A model generated the notes under the pieces. That model saw only the letters and a list, made by a program, of their open reading frames with translations. It was not told the DNA's origin and made no database searches. From contig JBKHAI010000018.1 of assembly GCA_046542915.1 (NCBI GenBank), positions 1 to 16,396 of the forward strand: a stretch of DNA of 16,396 nt, in the 5' to 3' direction. Positions 1-7,265 of this stretch are shown in pieces. Within the stretch, counting starts at the first letter, position 1. Every line of letters starts with the position of its first letter. Source of the DNA: SKVL01 sp046542915 (GTDB lineage Bacteria; Patescibacteriota; Minisyncoccia; Phycocordibacterales; CSBR16-193). A program made the translations under genes and the position numbers.

Positions 1-1489
1 TGTTCAGTCTTTCAATGATGCTTTCGTAGCCACGGTTTATGCTGTATATGTTTCGGAGTATGGAAGTACCTTCGGCGGCTAACATTCCGATCAATATAAT
101 GGCGGCCGGACGAAGTGCCGGCGGGCAGATAACTTCGTTGGGTTTAAGTTCGGTCTTGCCGGTTATATAAATTCTATGAGGATCGGCCAATATGGCCTTA
201 GCTCCTAGTTTATCCAGTTCTTTATAATATATAGCCCTTTCTTCATAGACCCAGTCATGTATCAGGGTCTGTCCTTCAGCCTGAGTTGCTATGACAGCAA
301 AGAACGGTAGATTATCTATATTCAAGCCCGGATAGGGTCTGGGTTCTATTTTACTGTCTAAAGCGGTCAGTTTGGATCTATGTGTGGTGATATCAACCAG
401 CTTAGTGTAGCCGTTTTTGGAGTAGTATTCTTTACTTCTTTTGTACTTGAAACCCATTTTTTTCAATTTTAGAAGCTCTATTTCCAAAAAATCTATAGGA
501 CATCTTTTTATGGTCATTGATGAGCCGGTTGCTATGGCGGCCGCCAAGAAGAACATTGATTCAATAGGGTCCTCACTTAGGCTGTAGGATATATCTTTAT
601 TTATTTTATCAATACCGTGGACTTTTAAGGTGGTCGTACCGATTCCTTCTATCTCAACTCCCAGCTCTTTTAAAAAGTAACACATCTCTTGAACTTGATA
701 ATTGGCGGAGGCAAATTTTATAGTGGTTGTGCCGGGAGTGCAGGCGGCTGCCATTAGGGCATTTTCGGTGACGGTATCTCCGGACTCAAAAAGGACGATA
801 CTGTTATTAGACTTTTTTTTGGGAGCAGTTACTCGGTACCAGCCTTTTTTTTCTTCTATAGAAACCCCCAGATCCTCCAGAGCAAAGATGTGTGGTTCCA
901 CGTTCCTTTTTCCCAGTTTACAGCCACCGGCTAAGGGCAGAGCAAAAGAATTCCGATGGTGTATTAAAGGGCCCAAGAACATTATAATACTTCTGGTTTT
1001 TCTGGCGGCTTTCTCGTTCAAAGAGCTCAGAGATAGTTTCTTGGGTGGCGTTAAGGTCAGATCATTGCCTTTCCAGCTTATCTCCATTCCGATGCTTTCC
1101 AGAACTTCTATGATCCTAAAAACCTCTTCTATACGCGAGACGTTCTTTAAGGTGGTCTTACCTTTATTCAAAAGAGAAGCGCATAAAAGACCCACCGCTC
1201 CGTTCTTGGAGGTTTTGGTCTCGATCTCTCCTTTTAATTTTTTGCCGCCTTTGACCCTGATGGTCAGCGACCCTTGATCAATATGAAAAACATTCATTCC
1301 CAGGATCTCGTTTATCTTGGAGAGCATCGCGGTGCTGACGTTTTGATCACCGGCCTCCAGTCTGGCTACCGCGCTTTGTGTCGTTTCCAGGCGACTAGCC
1401 AGTTCTTTTTGAGTAATGTTATGTTTTTCGCGAAACCTTTGGATCGTTGATCCCAGTTTGTGAAGCTGTTCCGAAGAGTTGTCTTTCAT
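1..1489 (-). CDS. murA: XRE helix-turn-helix fused to UDP-GlcNAc 1-carboxyvinyltransferase (MurA), C-terminus cut by window edge
   Basis: MurA transfers enolpyruvate from PEP to UDP-GlcNAc, the first committed step of peptidoglycan synthesis in the cytoplasm. I translated the frame across the whole stretch and found no break; 496 codons are present and the end lies outside the window. Residues about 8-66 form an XRE/Cro-type helix-turn-helix (ITQKELASRLETTQSAVARL), followed by an EPSP-synthase fold. Lys95-Asn96 match the MurA substrate-binding pair. Cys190 in GGCKLGKRNVEPH matches the PEP-binding cysteine (Cys115 in E. coli), and YPGLNIDNLP retains the catalytic Asp. NRGYES near the edge matches the Arg397 region. 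Ordinary MurA is about 420 residues, so the extra ~75 are the HTH. The ATG has no Shine-Dalgarno and sits 17 nt after a TATACT. The enzyme half looks active; DNA binding by the HTH is inferred. Confidence 0.9.
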   Translation of the reverse strand, partial: MKDNSSEQLHKLGSTIQRFREKHNITQKELASRLETTQSAVARLEAGDQNVSTAMLSKINEILGMNVFHIDQGSLTIRVKGGKKLKGEIETKTSKNGAVGLLCASLLNKGKTTLKNVSRIEEVFRIIEVLESIGMEISWKGNDLTLTPPKKLSLSSLNEKAARKTRSIIMFLGPLIHHRNSFALPLAGGCKLGKRNVEPHIFALEDLGVSIEEKKGWYRVTAPKKKSNNSIVLFESGDTVTENALMAAACTPGTTTIKFASANYQVQEMCYFLKELGVEIEGIGTTTLKVHGIDKINKDISYSLSEDPIESMFFLAAAIATGSSMTIKRCPIDFLEIELLKLKKMGFKYKRSKEYYSKNGYTKLVDITTHRSKLTALDSKIEPRPYPGLNIDNLPFFAVIATQAEGQTLIHDWVYEERAIYYKELDKLGAKAILADPHRIYITGKTELKPNEVICPPALRPAAIILIGMLAAEGTSILRNIYSINRGYESIIERLN

Positions 1490-1503
1490 AAGAAAATATA
1501 ATG

Positions 1504-1531
1504 AATAGTATAGCAGATATGCTATACTATT
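1504..1531. promoter_or_regulatory. Perfect inverted repeat holding two divergent extended -10 elements, between murA fusion and mreB
   Basis: AATAGTATAGCA, a 4-nt spacer, then TGCTATACTATT: 12-bp arms with no mismatch. Each arm contains TGCTATACT, an extended -10 (TGn plus TATACT), on opposite strands: 1520-1528 for the plus strand and 1515-1507 for the minus strand. The minus start point would fall near 1500, about 11 nt before the murA-fusion ATG. It could be a symmetric bidirectional promoter, the operator of the XRE domain encoded next door, or both. It is AT-rich with no T-run, so a terminator is unlikely. Confidence 0.6.
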
Positions 1532-1571
1532 GATGAATCCAACGCAAGTTGAAAGATCCACCTGAAACCAC

Positions 1572-1599
1572 TTATCAGGATTTGGCTATTTATTATAAT
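1572..1599 (+). promoter_or_regulatory. Candidate mreB promoter
   Basis: TTATCA at 1572-1577 and TATAAT at 1594-1599 are separated by 16 bp. The hexamer TATAAT is a perfect -10, while the -35 is weak. A start near 1606 would give a leader of about 35 nt. This would be a second mreB promoter besides the plus-strand arm of the inverted repeat at 1504-1531. Confidence 0.4.
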
Positions 1600-1640
1600 T
1601 TGGGTTATGATATAGTTTCTGTAAGATATTTAATTTGTTT

Positions 1641-2654
1641 ATGGGATTTTTTTCAAAAAAGATCGGAATAGATCTGGGGACGGCCAACATATTGGTTTAT
1701 GTTCCTCGTAAGGGCATCATTTTGAACGAACCTTCGGTTGTCGCTGTCTCTGAAGAGGATAATAAAATAATGGCCATAGGAGCTGAAGCTAAAAAAATGA
1801 TAGGTAAAACACCTGAGTCCATAATTGCCTATCGTCCTATGAAGGACGGTGTTATTGCTGATTATCGGGTTACGGAAGCGATGCTTCGCTATTATCTGGA
1901 TAAGGCACTAGGAAAGATCAATATAGTGAAACCCGATGTTTTGGTTTCGGTGCCGGCCGGAGTTACTTCAACCGAAAGAAGGGCTGTTATTGAGGCGGCT
2001 ATAAGAGCCGGAGCTCGTAATGCTTATGTGGTCAAAGAGCCGATCTTGGCGGCTATTGGGGCTGGTATACCCATACATGAACCGACCGGTCATATGATAG
2101 TGGATATTGGTGGCGGTACTACGGACGTGGCCGTTATTTCCCTGGGTGGCATAGTTGCCTCCACGTCGGTCAAATACGGCGGTAATAAACTGGATCAATC
2201 CATAGCCGATTATGTCAAAAAGACCTTTAATTTGGGGATCGGTGATAAGACCGCCGAAGACATTAAGATACAAGTTGTCTCGGCGATCCCTTTGGAGGAG
2301 GATCTGGTTATGACCATTAAAGGACGTGATTTTGTCTCCGGCTTACCTCGATCAATAGAAGTAGAAAGCAATGAACTGCTTAAAGCCATCTCTAAAGATC
2401 TCCGCGAGATGGTTCGGGCCATAAAAGAGGTCCTACAAGAGACACCACCGGAACTTTCTTCTGATATAATTGACCAAGGAATCGTAATGACCGGTGGAAC
2501 TTCTCAACTTAGAAACCTGACCGAGTTGGTTCACCGCCGTACCGGTGTCAATGCTCGTTTAGCCAAAGAACCGATGTACTGCGTGGCTCGGGGTACGGGA
2601 ATTGCTTTAGAACATCTTGATGTCTATAAGAAAAGCATCAGCTCAAAACATTAA
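1641..2654 (+). CDS. mreB: Rod-shape-determining actin homologue MreB
   Basis: MreB is a bacterial actin that polymerises under the inner membrane and guides lateral cell-wall synthesis. The 337-residue product has the usual family length. It starts with the typical MGFFSKKIGIDLGTANILVY, including the phosphate-1 loop DLGTAN. It continues with RRAVIEAAIRAGARNAYVVK, the phosphate-2 loop DIGGGTTDVAVISLGG and the adenosine motif MTGGTSQLRNL. I chose the ATG at 1641 over the TTG two codons upstream because MreB proteins normally begin just before the FF/FG segment. No Shine-Dalgarno is visible. It is divergent from the MurA fusion, so two cell-wall genes share an intergenic region. The 3' end overlaps the next gene by 35 nt. 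MreC and MreD are not adjacent. Confidence 0.96.
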   Translation: MGFFSKKIGIDLGTANILVYVPRKGIILNEPSVVAVSEEDNKIMAIGAEAKKMIGKTPESIIAYRPMKDGVIADYRVTEAMLRYYLDKALGKINIVKPDVLVSVPAGVTSTERRAVIEAAIRAGARNAYVVKEPILAAIGAGIPIHEPTGHMIVDIGGGTTDVAVISLGGIVASTSVKYGGNKLDQSIADYVKKTFNLGIGDKTAEDIKIQVVSAIPLEEDLVMTIKGRDFVSGLPRSIEVESNELLKAISKDLREMVRAIKEVLQETPPELSSDIIDQGIVMTGGTSQLRNLTELVHRRTGVNARLAKEPMYCVARGTGIALEHLDVYKKSISSKH

Positions 2655-3417
2655 TGGATCAGACGGCTTGAATAAGCGAGAGCGGTATCTTAATGAAAAA
2701 AAGATAAAGGAGCTTTTTTTGGAGCTTTCGCATCATGCTTACTGTTTTATCTCCGAAGATATCGGCAAGGGTAAAGAAATGGTTTTAAATGCGGTGTCCT
2801 CGGCTTGGAATGTGCCATTATCCGGAGATCCGGATCTGCTTTTTTATTCCAAAGAGATCATCAATATTGAGGACGCTTTATTTTTGAGAGATTGGATAGC
2901 CGCAAATCCGGTTAAACGGCCACGTAAAGTTTGCCTGATCGACACCTACGGCCTTACCGAGGAATCACAAAACGCTCTCTTGAAAGCCTTTGAGAGTTCT
3001 TCTGATAAAGTTTGCTTTATTTTGATCATTCCTTCCAGGAACGTTCTTCTTGCCACTTTGTTCTCGCGAATGTCGGTTTCTTACATAGAAGGAGGGTCTT
3101 TTTCGGACGTGTCTGTTGAGAAATTCTTAAGAGCCAATATATCTCAAAGATACGAGATCTTAAAAAGTATCATTGAAGATCGTGATAAGGCCGGAGCTCG
3201 GAGGTTCTTGGATTCTTTGGAGGTGTATTTATATAAAAATATCAAGGAAACTAGTTCCGATTCGGAGGATCTTGATCGGTCACTCCGCACCCTTTCATTG
3301 ATAAAAAGAATTAATGCCGATCAGAGAAGCTCGGTCAAAGCAGTGATGGATCACGTTATTCATTTTACCCCCATCTTGAAAAAAGAAGATCAACCTGAAC
3401 AAGAAAAGCCAAGATAA
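2620..3417 (+). CDS. DNA polymerase III delta' subunit-like (HolB-type clamp-loader) protein
   Basis: Clamp-loader delta' subunits help load the sliding clamp on DNA. This 265-residue protein has the layout of a short HolB-like AAA+ module. There is a degenerate P-loop region (ISEDIGKGKEMV), a segment about RDWIAANPVKRPRKVCLIDT resembling the family's Walker B neighbourhood, and the recognisable NALLKAFESSSDKVCFILI (normally NALLKTLEEP followed by a hydrophobic strand). The lysine-rich C-terminus is less conserved. As in delta' generally, no working ATP-binding loop is expected. The start is uncertain: ATG 2620 overlaps mreB by 35 nt, a TTG lies just upstream, and a TTG near 2668 would avoid most of the overlap. 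The overlap points to co-transcription with mreB. Assignment rests on the NALLKAFE region and overall pattern. Confidence 0.72.
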   Translation: MSIRKASAQNINGSDGLNKRERYLNEKKIKELFLELSHHAYCFISEDIGKGKEMVLNAVSSAWNVPLSGDPDLLFYSKEIINIEDALFLRDWIAANPVKRPRKVCLIDTYGLTEESQNALLKAFESSSDKVCFILIIPSRNVLLATLFSRMSVSYIEGGSFSDVSVEKFLRANISQRYEILKSIIEDRDKAGARRFLDSLEVYLYKNIKETSSDSEDLDRSLRTLSLIKRINADQRSSVKAVMDHVIHFTPILKKEDQPEQEKPR

Positions 3418-3452
3418 GATAAATATACACAACCCGATCCGGCTTTTTGGGT

Positions 3453-3458
3453 TATAAT
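3453..3458 (+). promoter_or_regulatory. -10 element of a near-leaderless promoter for the PGI/PMI gene
   Basis: A perfect TATAAT ends 10 nt before the ATG at 3469, placing the transcript start about 3 nt before the start codon. No Shine-Dalgarno precedes the ATG and no good -35 was found. Confidence 0.5.
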
Positions 3459-3468
3459 AACTGTATTA

Positions 3469-4458
3469 ATGGGTAATATTTTACAGATGGAAGAAGCGAT
3501 CTTAGGACTACCGGCGCAGTTCAATTTTAAGCCGGTCATAGATAATAAAGAAAAGTTAAAGACCGATCCGGAACTTGTAGTTGTAGTCGGCTTGGGTGGT
3601 TCTCATTTATGCGGTGGCATACTGGGGGCTATTAATCCGACCTTACCCTTACTTATTCACAATGATTACGGTTTACCGGAATTACCGGAATCCTTAAGAA
3701 AAAAGACCTTGTTCGTTCTGGTTTCTTATTCCGGAAATACTGAAGAAGTTATTAATGCCTTTGAGTCATCAAGGTCAAAGAACGAGGATGTTGTCGTTAT
3801 AACGACCGGTGGTAAACTCGGCAAAATGGCTAAAGAGGCCGAAGTTCCGACGGTGATCATGCCGGACATTGGTATTCAGCCCAGGAATGCCGTGGGCTAC
3901 TCCACGATCTCGTTAGCCACTGTTTTAAGTGATGGCAGTTCTGTTGAAGAGATGCGTGAACTAACGGAGAAACTTGATCCCGAAAAAGAAAGAGAGCAAG
4001 GCGAGAAGGTCGCCGAAGAAGTCCATGACCTGGTTCCTTTGATCTACTCCTCCAAAGCAAATCAGATCATTGCTTATAACTGGAAAATAAAGTTCAACGA
4101 AACCAGCAAGATACCTTCTTTTTATAACTTCTTTCCTGAACTTAATCATAACGAGATGGAAGGGTTTGGAGTTATAGATACCACGAAGGAATTGAGCTCG
4201 ATCTTTAAAGTTTGTTTTCTTTCCGACATAGATGATGACCCTCGAGTTATTAAGAGGATGGAAGAAACAGAGAAGATCTACAGAGAGCGAAGGATCAAGA
4301 CCTTACGACTAGAGTTAAAAGGGGATAATAAAGCTGAAAAGATATTTAGAAGTTTACTGGTTGCCGATTGGACGGCATTAAAACTTTCGCGTTCATATTA
4401 TGACACTGATGCTGATAATGTCCCTATGGTTGAGAAATTTAAAAAATTAATTGAATAG
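3469..4458 (+). CDS. Bifunctional phosphoglucose/phosphomannose isomerase (SIS-domain PGI/PMI family)
   Basis: This family interconverts fructose-6-phosphate with glucose-6-phosphate and mannose-6-phosphate in the cytoplasm. The 329-residue product has two sugar-isomerase (SIS) folds. The first shows VVVVGLGGSHLCGG (about 37-50) and the phosphate-binding FVLVSYSGNTEEV (about 83-95). Then comes QPRNAVGYS, a family marker, and in the second half KIPSFYNFFPELNHNEMEGF, which carries the conserved catalytic Glu and the His-Asn-Glu segment. The length matches the family. The ATG is preceded by a TATAAT 10 nt upstream and no Shine-Dalgarno. The ROK kinase begins 4 nt after its stop, so the two probably form a sugar-phosphate operon that could feed glucose into central metabolism or nucleotide-sugar synthesis. 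Which isomerase activity dominates cannot be told from sequence. Confidence 0.92.
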   Translation: MGNILQMEEAILGLPAQFNFKPVIDNKEKLKTDPELVVVVGLGGSHLCGGILGAINPTLPLLIHNDYGLPELPESLRKKTLFVLVSYSGNTEEVINAFESSRSKNEDVVVITTGGKLGKMAKEAEVPTVIMPDIGIQPRNAVGYSTISLATVLSDGSSVEEMRELTEKLDPEKEREQGEKVAEEVHDLVPLIYSSKANQIIAYNWKIKFNETSKIPSFYNFFPELNHNEMEGFGVIDTTKELSSIFKVCFLSDIDDDPRVIKRMEETEKIYRERRIKTLRLELKGDNKAEKIFRSLLVADWTALKLSRSYYDTDADNVPMVEKFKKLIE

Positions 4459-4462
4459 TGGT

Positions 4463-5317
4463 ATGAAGTTCCTTTTTGATATCGGTGGGAGCAAGATGAG
4501 GATAAGTGCCACAGAGGACGGGGAGAGTTTTTGTGATCCCGTAATTCACAGAACTCCAAAAACCGCCGAAGATGGTGTAGAGCTAATGTCCCATACCGTG
4601 AGGTCAATGGTAGCCGATAAAGAGATAGAGGGTTTTTGGGGAGGTGTAACCGGAGTATGGAATGAAAAAAGAGACAGACTGGTGTATTCACCCAATATGA
4701 AAGGTTGGGTCGGCAAGGATATTCCGGCTTTATTTAAAGAAAAATTCTCAGCTCCTTTAGTTGTAGGCAACGATGCCGATGTGGTGGGACTGGGAGAAGT
4801 TCACCATGGTGCCGGTAGAGGAAGCAGTATTTGTGTTTATATAACTATAAGTACCGGAGTCGGCGGAGCCAGAATAGTGAATGGACGTATTGATGTGGCC
4901 AAGTCCGGATTTGAGCCGGGTCATCATATCATTAACTATACACCATTGGAGGAGCAAGGTGCCGGCAGTGATGAAAAGTATAGCTCTACCTTTGAAGGGC
5001 ATGTTTCGGGCACCGCTTTAAAAAGAATGATGGGAGTTGATCCGGTGGAGATAGAAGAGCCGGAAGTTTGGGAGCGGTTAGCTTTCCAAAGCGCCGTTGG
5101 CATATATAACGCCATACTCTTTTGGTCGCCGGATACGGTCGTAGTCGGAGGTTCTATGGTAGTTGGTGATCCGGATATACCTATAGACAGGATCAGATAC
5201 CATATTGAGAAATTCGGAGACTTTCTACCGGAGTTGCCGAAGATCAAGAAGGCCGAGCTGGGTGCGATCGGGGGAATATACGGCGCTTTGGTTCTTTCCC
5301 GGCAAGTTGAAAACTAA
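4463..5317 (+). CDS. ROK-family sugar kinase (glucokinase-like), without the zinc-binding cysteines
   Basis: ROK kinases phosphorylate hexoses or amino sugars with ATP. The 284-residue protein begins MKFLFDIGGSKMRI, the phosphate-1 loop of the actin/hexokinase fold. VVGNDADVVGLGE carries the catalytic Asp (usual NDANAAALGE), and ISTGVGGARIVNGRI is the phosphate-2 loop. FEPGHHI keeps the conserved Gly-His of the ROK signature. The CxCGxxGCxE zinc site that normally follows is absent, replaced by a Ser/Glu-rich stretch (GAGSDEKYSSTFEGHVSG). The ATG at 4463 was chosen because the phosphate loop starts immediately after it; a TTG at 4451 overlaps the upstream gene. It lies 4 nt after the isomerase stop with no Shine-Dalgarno, so it is probably translationally coupled. 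The substrate is not determined; glucose or mannose fits its neighbour. Confidence 0.87.
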   Translation: MKFLFDIGGSKMRISATEDGESFCDPVIHRTPKTAEDGVELMSHTVRSMVADKEIEGFWGGVTGVWNEKRDRLVYSPNMKGWVGKDIPALFKEKFSAPLVVGNDADVVGLGEVHHGAGRGSSICVYITISTGVGGARIVNGRIDVAKSGFEPGHHIINYTPLEEQGAGSDEKYSSTFEGHVSGTALKRMMGVDPVEIEEPEVWERLAFQSAVGIYNAILFWSPDTVVVGGSMVVGDPDIPIDRIRYHIEKFGDFLPELPKIKKAELGAIGGIYGALVLSRQVEN

Positions 5318-5342
5318 ACGAGGTACTTGTTTATATTTAGTA

Positions 5343-5371
5343 TTGACAAAACTTCTTTTTTGACAAATAAT
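5343..5371 (+). promoter_or_regulatory. Candidate promoter for the first unknown paralogue
   Basis: TTGACA at 5343-5348, a 17-bp spacer, then AATAAT at 5366-5371. A second TTGACA lies at 5360-5365 without an equally good -10. The start would be near 5378, giving a leader of about 45 nt that ends in AGGAGG at 5411-5416. Confidence 0.5.
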
Positions 5372-5423
5372 CATCTTAGTTTATTTGTTATTTAGATACA
5401 AAGAATAAAAAGGAGGCTCGGTT

Positions 5424-5915
5424 ATGGAGGTAATGGAGGCGTCCGCGACTCGGGGTCTCGAGGAAAACAGGTTAGAGGTATTTCCGGTTTTTTCTACCGG
5501 ACAGTATCCAGTTTCTCAACTTCTAATTCATTATTATTGCTGGTGGCCGGACTGGTTGACGGACAAGAAATTTCCGGTTAAGAGACACTCAACAAACAGG
5601 GTTGGAATAACTTATGTCGGATCATTTCAAAAAGATCCGACCCATAAGGGGGTTGTCAGGAAAGCTTTAGAAAATAAATTCAGAGTGGATAAAAAGATGA
5701 TCCATGAGGAGGTTCTTCTTTTTGGTATAGAGTACTACCAAGAAATATGGAAAAATCCTATTGTTTTTATCCATAAGCCCATACTTGGGCCAAAAAAGAA
5801 GAATTATGTTTTTGCATTGAAGCCGGTTCCTCCTAATAAGAGGATGGTTCTTTTGACCGAAATACCGAACCGATGGTCAAAAGATTGCCTCTTTGCCTCT
5901 TTTTTTAATCTTTGA
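5424..5915 (+). CDS. Unknown protein, paralogue A of a tandem pair
   Basis: I do not recognise this 163-residue family. No signal peptide or membrane helix is evident, so it is probably cytoplasmic. It aligns almost end to end with the next gene. Shared landmarks are a W-x-T-x(2)-FP-x-K segment (WLTDKKFPVK here), the block DPTH at about residue 72, HEEVLLFGIEYYQE, NPIVFIHKPILGP, YVF and a C-terminal IPNRW-x(4)-C-x-FA. The basic N-terminal third is the most divergent part. Translation is well supported: AGGAGG lies 7 nt before the ATG, a TTGACA promoter precedes it and an intrinsic terminator follows. It therefore appears to be a single-gene unit. The repeated HxP, DPTH and W/C positions could mark a ligand pocket, but no function can be assigned. 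Confidence 0.82.
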   Translation: MEVMEASATRGLEENRLEVFPVFSTGQYPVSQLLIHYYCWWPDWLTDKKFPVKRHSTNRVGITYVGSFQKDPTHKGVVRKALENKFRVDKKMIHEEVLLFGIEYYQEIWKNPIVFIHKPILGPKKKNYVFALKPVPPNKRMVLLTEIPNRWSKDCLFASFFNL

Positions 5916-5923
5916 AAGTTTTT

Positions 5924-5948
5924 AAAACCCCAAGATCCTTGGGGTTTT
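5924..5948 (+). terminator. Intrinsic terminator after paralogue A
   Basis: AAAACCCCAAG, loop ATC, CTTGGGGTTTT: a perfect 11-bp stem followed by ATTTTG. The A-run and T-run are symmetric, so it could work on both strands. Confidence 0.88.
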
Positions 5949-6038
5949 ATTTTGCTTGACTTTTGCTTTTCTTTAAAGCATTCTTTATTTAGTTCAGGTG
6001 TACATTTAAGCTGAAAATATATAACAAGGGAGGAATTT

Positions 6039-6542
6039 ATGGGACTTATGGCATCACCCGCCGTAATGGAAAAGAACCGAGACGTAAGGTTTCACCCGCA
6101 AGCCCGGTTTAAGGTTAAATGTTCAGGTGATCGGTCCATCGAGGAGCTTCTGGTGTTTGGTAGATTTGATCTCTCTTGCGGATGGATGACAAGTCGGAGA
6201 TTTCCCGCCAAAGAAGAAGCGTGTGAAGCGGAGATCGCTTATTTAGCTGATTTTTATGAGGACCCCACTCATAGTCAAGTTGAAAAAAGAGCTTTGTATT
6301 CTGGGTATCAGATCCCTAAAAATGACCAAGTTCATGAAGCCGTTATTCGTTTCGGGATCATGTATCCAAAGGAGCAAATGAAAAAGCCGATCGTCTTTGT
6401 TCATGAGCCCGTTCTAGGTCCTTATGAGCTTTCGTATGTTTTCACTCTCTTTGGCAAGACGGGAAGAAGGTTTCTCACCTTACATCCGATCCCCGACAGA
6501 TGGTTGTCGGAATGTCGATTTGCAGCTTTAGATTTTAAGTAA
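6039..6542 (+). CDS. Unknown protein, paralogue B of a tandem pair
   Basis: This 167-residue protein is a clear paralogue of the gene just upstream. It shares the order of conserved blocks: GWMTSRRFPAK, DFYEDPTHSQVEKRAL, VHEAVIRFGIMY, KKPIVFVHEPVLGP, YVF and HPIPDRWLSECRFA. By eye the core from DPTH onward is about 40% identical, so the duplication is not recent. No membrane helix or known motif was found. The ATG follows GGGAGG by about 6 nt. A possible -35 (TTGACT near 5955) lies just after the preceding terminator, so it has its own transcription. A terminator hairpin follows directly. The N-terminal 40 residues differ from paralogue A, which suggests divergence of role. I cannot name a function. 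Confidence 0.82.
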   Translation: MGLMASPAVMEKNRDVRFHPQARFKVKCSGDRSIEELLVFGRFDLSCGWMTSRRFPAKEEACEAEIAYLADFYEDPTHSQVEKRALYSGYQIPKNDQVHEAVIRFGIMYPKEQMKKPIVFVHEPVLGPYELSYVFTLFGKTGRRFLTLHPIPDRWLSECRFAALDFK

Positions 6543-6547
6543 ATAAA

Positions 6548-6582
6548 ATTCCCGGCCGGAGATATCTCCGACCGGGATTTTT
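6548..6582. terminator. Intrinsic terminator between convergent genes
   Basis: TCCCGG-C-CGGAGA, loop TA, TCTCCG-A-CCGGGA with one mismatch, then TTTTTT. An A/T-rich flank on the other side (AAATAAAATT) may let it also end the minus-strand gene, whose stop is at 6582. Confidence 0.85.
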
Positions 6583-7199
6583 TATGCTAAGAACTCACAA
6601 CCATTACAAATCGGTAAAGAACTTAAGTTTCTGAATTGCCTCATTAATTCCGAATTATTCCAAATATCCAAAAAATTTGTCATACGGGCATCGCCACATT
6701 TTAAAGGAAGTCTAGAACACGGTGTAACAATTCCACAAGAAGAAATATGGCAAGTAGTTATACCGGCTCCACAGCTGCTACTACCGGTTATCATTTCTTT
6801 CTCTTGGAGGTGTGCCGTGGTTTTGGCACTAACGTAAAAAGACGATCGTCTGTAAGGTCGGCTTCTTTTCCAGTCGGCTATTTTCGTGACTTTGTCTTTA
6901 TTAAGAAAGTAAATATCTATCCCGATATTCTTAGCGTAAGCAATGATGTTCCAGATCTCATATTTGACCGCATAAAGATCTCCTTTACAGATCACTGCTT
7001 TGACCTCGGCTTCATTTACACTCCTGAGAACCTCTTTCAATTCTTCTGGTTTCATTATTGTTCTTTTTTTATCCAAACAACTCTTCGGACATGAGCAATC
7101 ACTGCTTATGTCCAAATAGATAATGAACGGTGGTCTCATTTTTGAATTTTTGTCATTGCTTCGGGATGTTCCGTACTCTTTCAGTGATCCGTCTCTCAT
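6582..7199 (-). CDS. Shrunken radical-SAM/SPASM-like protein lacking the CxxxCxxC motif (probable pseudoenzyme)
   Basis: The 205-residue product resembles a radical SAM peptide- or cofactor-modifying enzyme with most of its barrel missing. Residues 23-105 look like the first barrel units: the strand FIIYLDISSDC, the phrase MKPEELKEVL, and IWNIIAYAKNIGIDIYFLNKDKVTK, matching the usual helix and strand that end in a TNG-like motif. Residues 140-205 look like a SPASM or twitch domain: CGAGITTCHISSCGIVTPC (GxxxxC pattern ending at Cys161), FLDIWNNSELMRQFRNL, then Cys198-x-x-Cys201. The radical SAM triad CxxxCxxC is broken (C35, C37, C41), and the GGEP motif reads KGDL. About 150 residues seem to be lost between the halves. 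It has a strong GGAGG 7 nt before the ATG and an intact frame, so it is probably expressed, perhaps as a metal-cluster or peptide binder. Confidence 0.65.
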   Translation of the reverse strand: MRDGSLKEYGTSRSNDKNSKMRPPFIIYLDISSDCSCPKSCLDKKRTIMKPEELKEVLRSVNEAEVKAVICKGDLYAVKYEIWNIIAYAKNIGIDIYFLNKDKVTKIADWKRSRPYRRSSFYVSAKTTAHLQEKEMITGSSSCGAGITTCHISSCGIVTPCSRLPLKCGDARMTNFLDIWNNSELMRQFRNLSSLPICNGCEFLA

Positions 7200-7265
7200 A
7201 TTCCCACCTCCTTTTTTTAAAGTACCTTTATAATTCTTAGAAAATAGTATTATATTTATTTTAAT

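Noticed and set aside
702..1277. Open frame of 191 codons on the plus strand
   Set aside because: It is antisense to the clear MurA domain, whose active-site residues and unbroken frame make the minus strand the coding one.
1561..1579. CCTGA...TCAGG inverted repeat before mreB
   Set aside because: Only five base pairs with a 9-nt loop; expected by chance in a gap of this size.
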